Shown piece after piece: positions 63,524 to 64,000 of a DNA stretch of 64,000 nt. Origin of the DNA: Usitatibacter palustris (GTDB lineage Bacteria > Pseudomonadota > Gammaproteobacteria > Burkholderiales > Usitatibacteraceae); NCBI RefSeq assembly GCF_013003985.1, contig NZ_CP053073.1, forward strand, positions 682,001 through 746,000, read 5' to 3'. The notes beneath the pieces were generated by a model. The model saw only the letters and a list, made by a program, of their open reading frames with translations. It ran no database searches and was not told the DNA's origin. The position numbers were made by a program, and so were the translations under genes. Within the stretch, counting starts at the first letter, position 1, and the number at the start of each line of letters is the position of its first letter.

Positions 63524-64000
63524 ATGGATATCGCGGCCCTCGTCGAACGCGTGCGCGAAAGCGCGGAGAAGAAGCGGTGGCTCCGCATTCGCGGCGGCGG
63601 CTCCAAGGATTTCTACGGCGGGCCCCTGCAGGGGGACGTCGTCGACGTCGCGTCGTACGAGGGCATCATCGCCTACGAACCGCGCGAGCTCGTGCTCACG
63701 GTGCGCGCCGGTACGCGCCTCGCCGACGTGGAAACCGTGCTCGCCGCGGAGCGGCAGATGCTGCCGTTCGAACCGCCGCACTTCGGCGAAGCCGCGACGA
63801 TCGGCGGGACGGTGGCCGCGGGATTCTCGGGTCCGCGCCGTCCCTATTCCGGTGCCGCACGCGACTTCGTCCTCGGCGCGCGCATCGTCAACGGCAAGGG
63901 CGAGGACCTCTCGTTCGGCGGGCGCGTCATCAAGAACGTCGCGGGCTACGACGTTTCGCGCCTGATGGCCGGCGCTTTGGGCACGCTGGGAATCCTCACC
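63524..64000 (+). CDS. glcE: Glycolate oxidase FAD-binding subunit GlcE, 3' end cut by window edge
   Basis: 159 codons are visible and the frame is still open at the right edge. The protein begins MDIAALVERVRESAEKKRW and shows RIRGGGSKDFYGG, EPRELVLTVRAGTRLADVE, and GGTVAAGFSGPRRPYSGAARD, followed by GGRVIKNVAGYDVSRLMAGA: the N-terminal FAD-binding part of GlcE. It starts two bases after the second GlcD-type gene. GlcE works as an accessory FAD subunit of glycolate oxidase; glcF would be expected beyond the edge. Confidence 0.88.
   Translation, partial: MDIAALVERVRESAEKKRWLRIRGGGSKDFYGGPLQGDVVDVASYEGIIAYEPRELVLTVRAGTRLADVETVLAAERQMLPFEPPHFGEAATIGGTVAAGFSGPRRPYSGAARDFVLGARIVNGKGEDLSFGGRVIKNVAGYDVSRLMAGALGTLGILT

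Overview
The window is GC-rich (roughly two thirds G+C by eye), gene-dense DNA from a proteobacterium, most likely a betaproteobacterium. That placement is an inference from the gene families (FadE/FadI/FadJ-type beta-oxidation, MtrA/MtrB, GlcD/GlcE, DUF1302/DUF1329) and from gene style, not from a marker gene. No rRNA, tRNA, CRISPR array, phage or transposase gene was seen. No gene-free stretch exceeds 300 bases; the longest gap is about 200 bases (33458-33654).

Layout. (1) 1-16880, plus strand: a fatty-acid beta-oxidation cluster with acyl-CoA dehydrogenase, two thiolases, two bifunctional hydratase/dehydrogenases of opposite domain order, an acyl-CoA ligase, an isomerase-like crotonase, three hotdog thioesterase-like proteins, a hydrolase, an acetyltransferase and an oxidoreductase. 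Many genes overlap by 1-4 bases. A perfect 20-bp palindrome of fatty-acid-regulator type (11348-11367) starts a second transcription unit. (2) 16993-23760: outer-membrane and envelope proteins DUF1302, DUF1329, a YCF48-like propeller and an RND/MMPL transporter, probably one envelope lipid-handling system tied to the fad genes. (3) 23916-25325: a secreted protein that looks like an aerolysin-type pore-forming region joined to two DM9-like repeats. (4) 25326-33457: MOSC protein, SPFH and zinc-ribbon pair, then a minus-strand run containing peroxiredoxin, LysE exporter, SDR, dinB, PH-domain protein, free-methionine-sulfoxide reductase and an exported protein. (5) 33655-38107: oligopeptidase B, an EamA transporter, two exported or anchored proteins.

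(6) 38158-44990: cytochrome b, then an operon of decaheme cytochrome (MtrA-like), MtrB-like outer-membrane barrel, a chemoreceptor and a diheme cytochrome c, behind a CRP-like site. This looks like a porin-cytochrome electron conduit with its own chemoreceptor. (7) 45141-49748: a secreted propeller/Ig-like protein, an NTF2-like protein, and formate-tetrahydrofolate ligase with a clear terminator. (8) 49930-60549: signalling genes: Ser/Thr kinase fused to a cyclic-nucleotide-binding domain, DUF456 membrane protein, a 1829-residue soluble hybrid histidine kinase with eight near-identical 92-residue HAMP-type repeats, a second hybrid kinase, a short kinase-like protein and a lone receiver. (9) 60595-64000: glycolate-oxidase-type glcD, a second glcD-like gene and the start of glcE, cut by the right edge.

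Three long inverted-repeat elements (20339-20427, 30406-30470, 51212-51283) punctuate the window. The last two share one core, sit exactly at gene ends, and supply the TAG stop codon of dinB and of the DUF456 gene.
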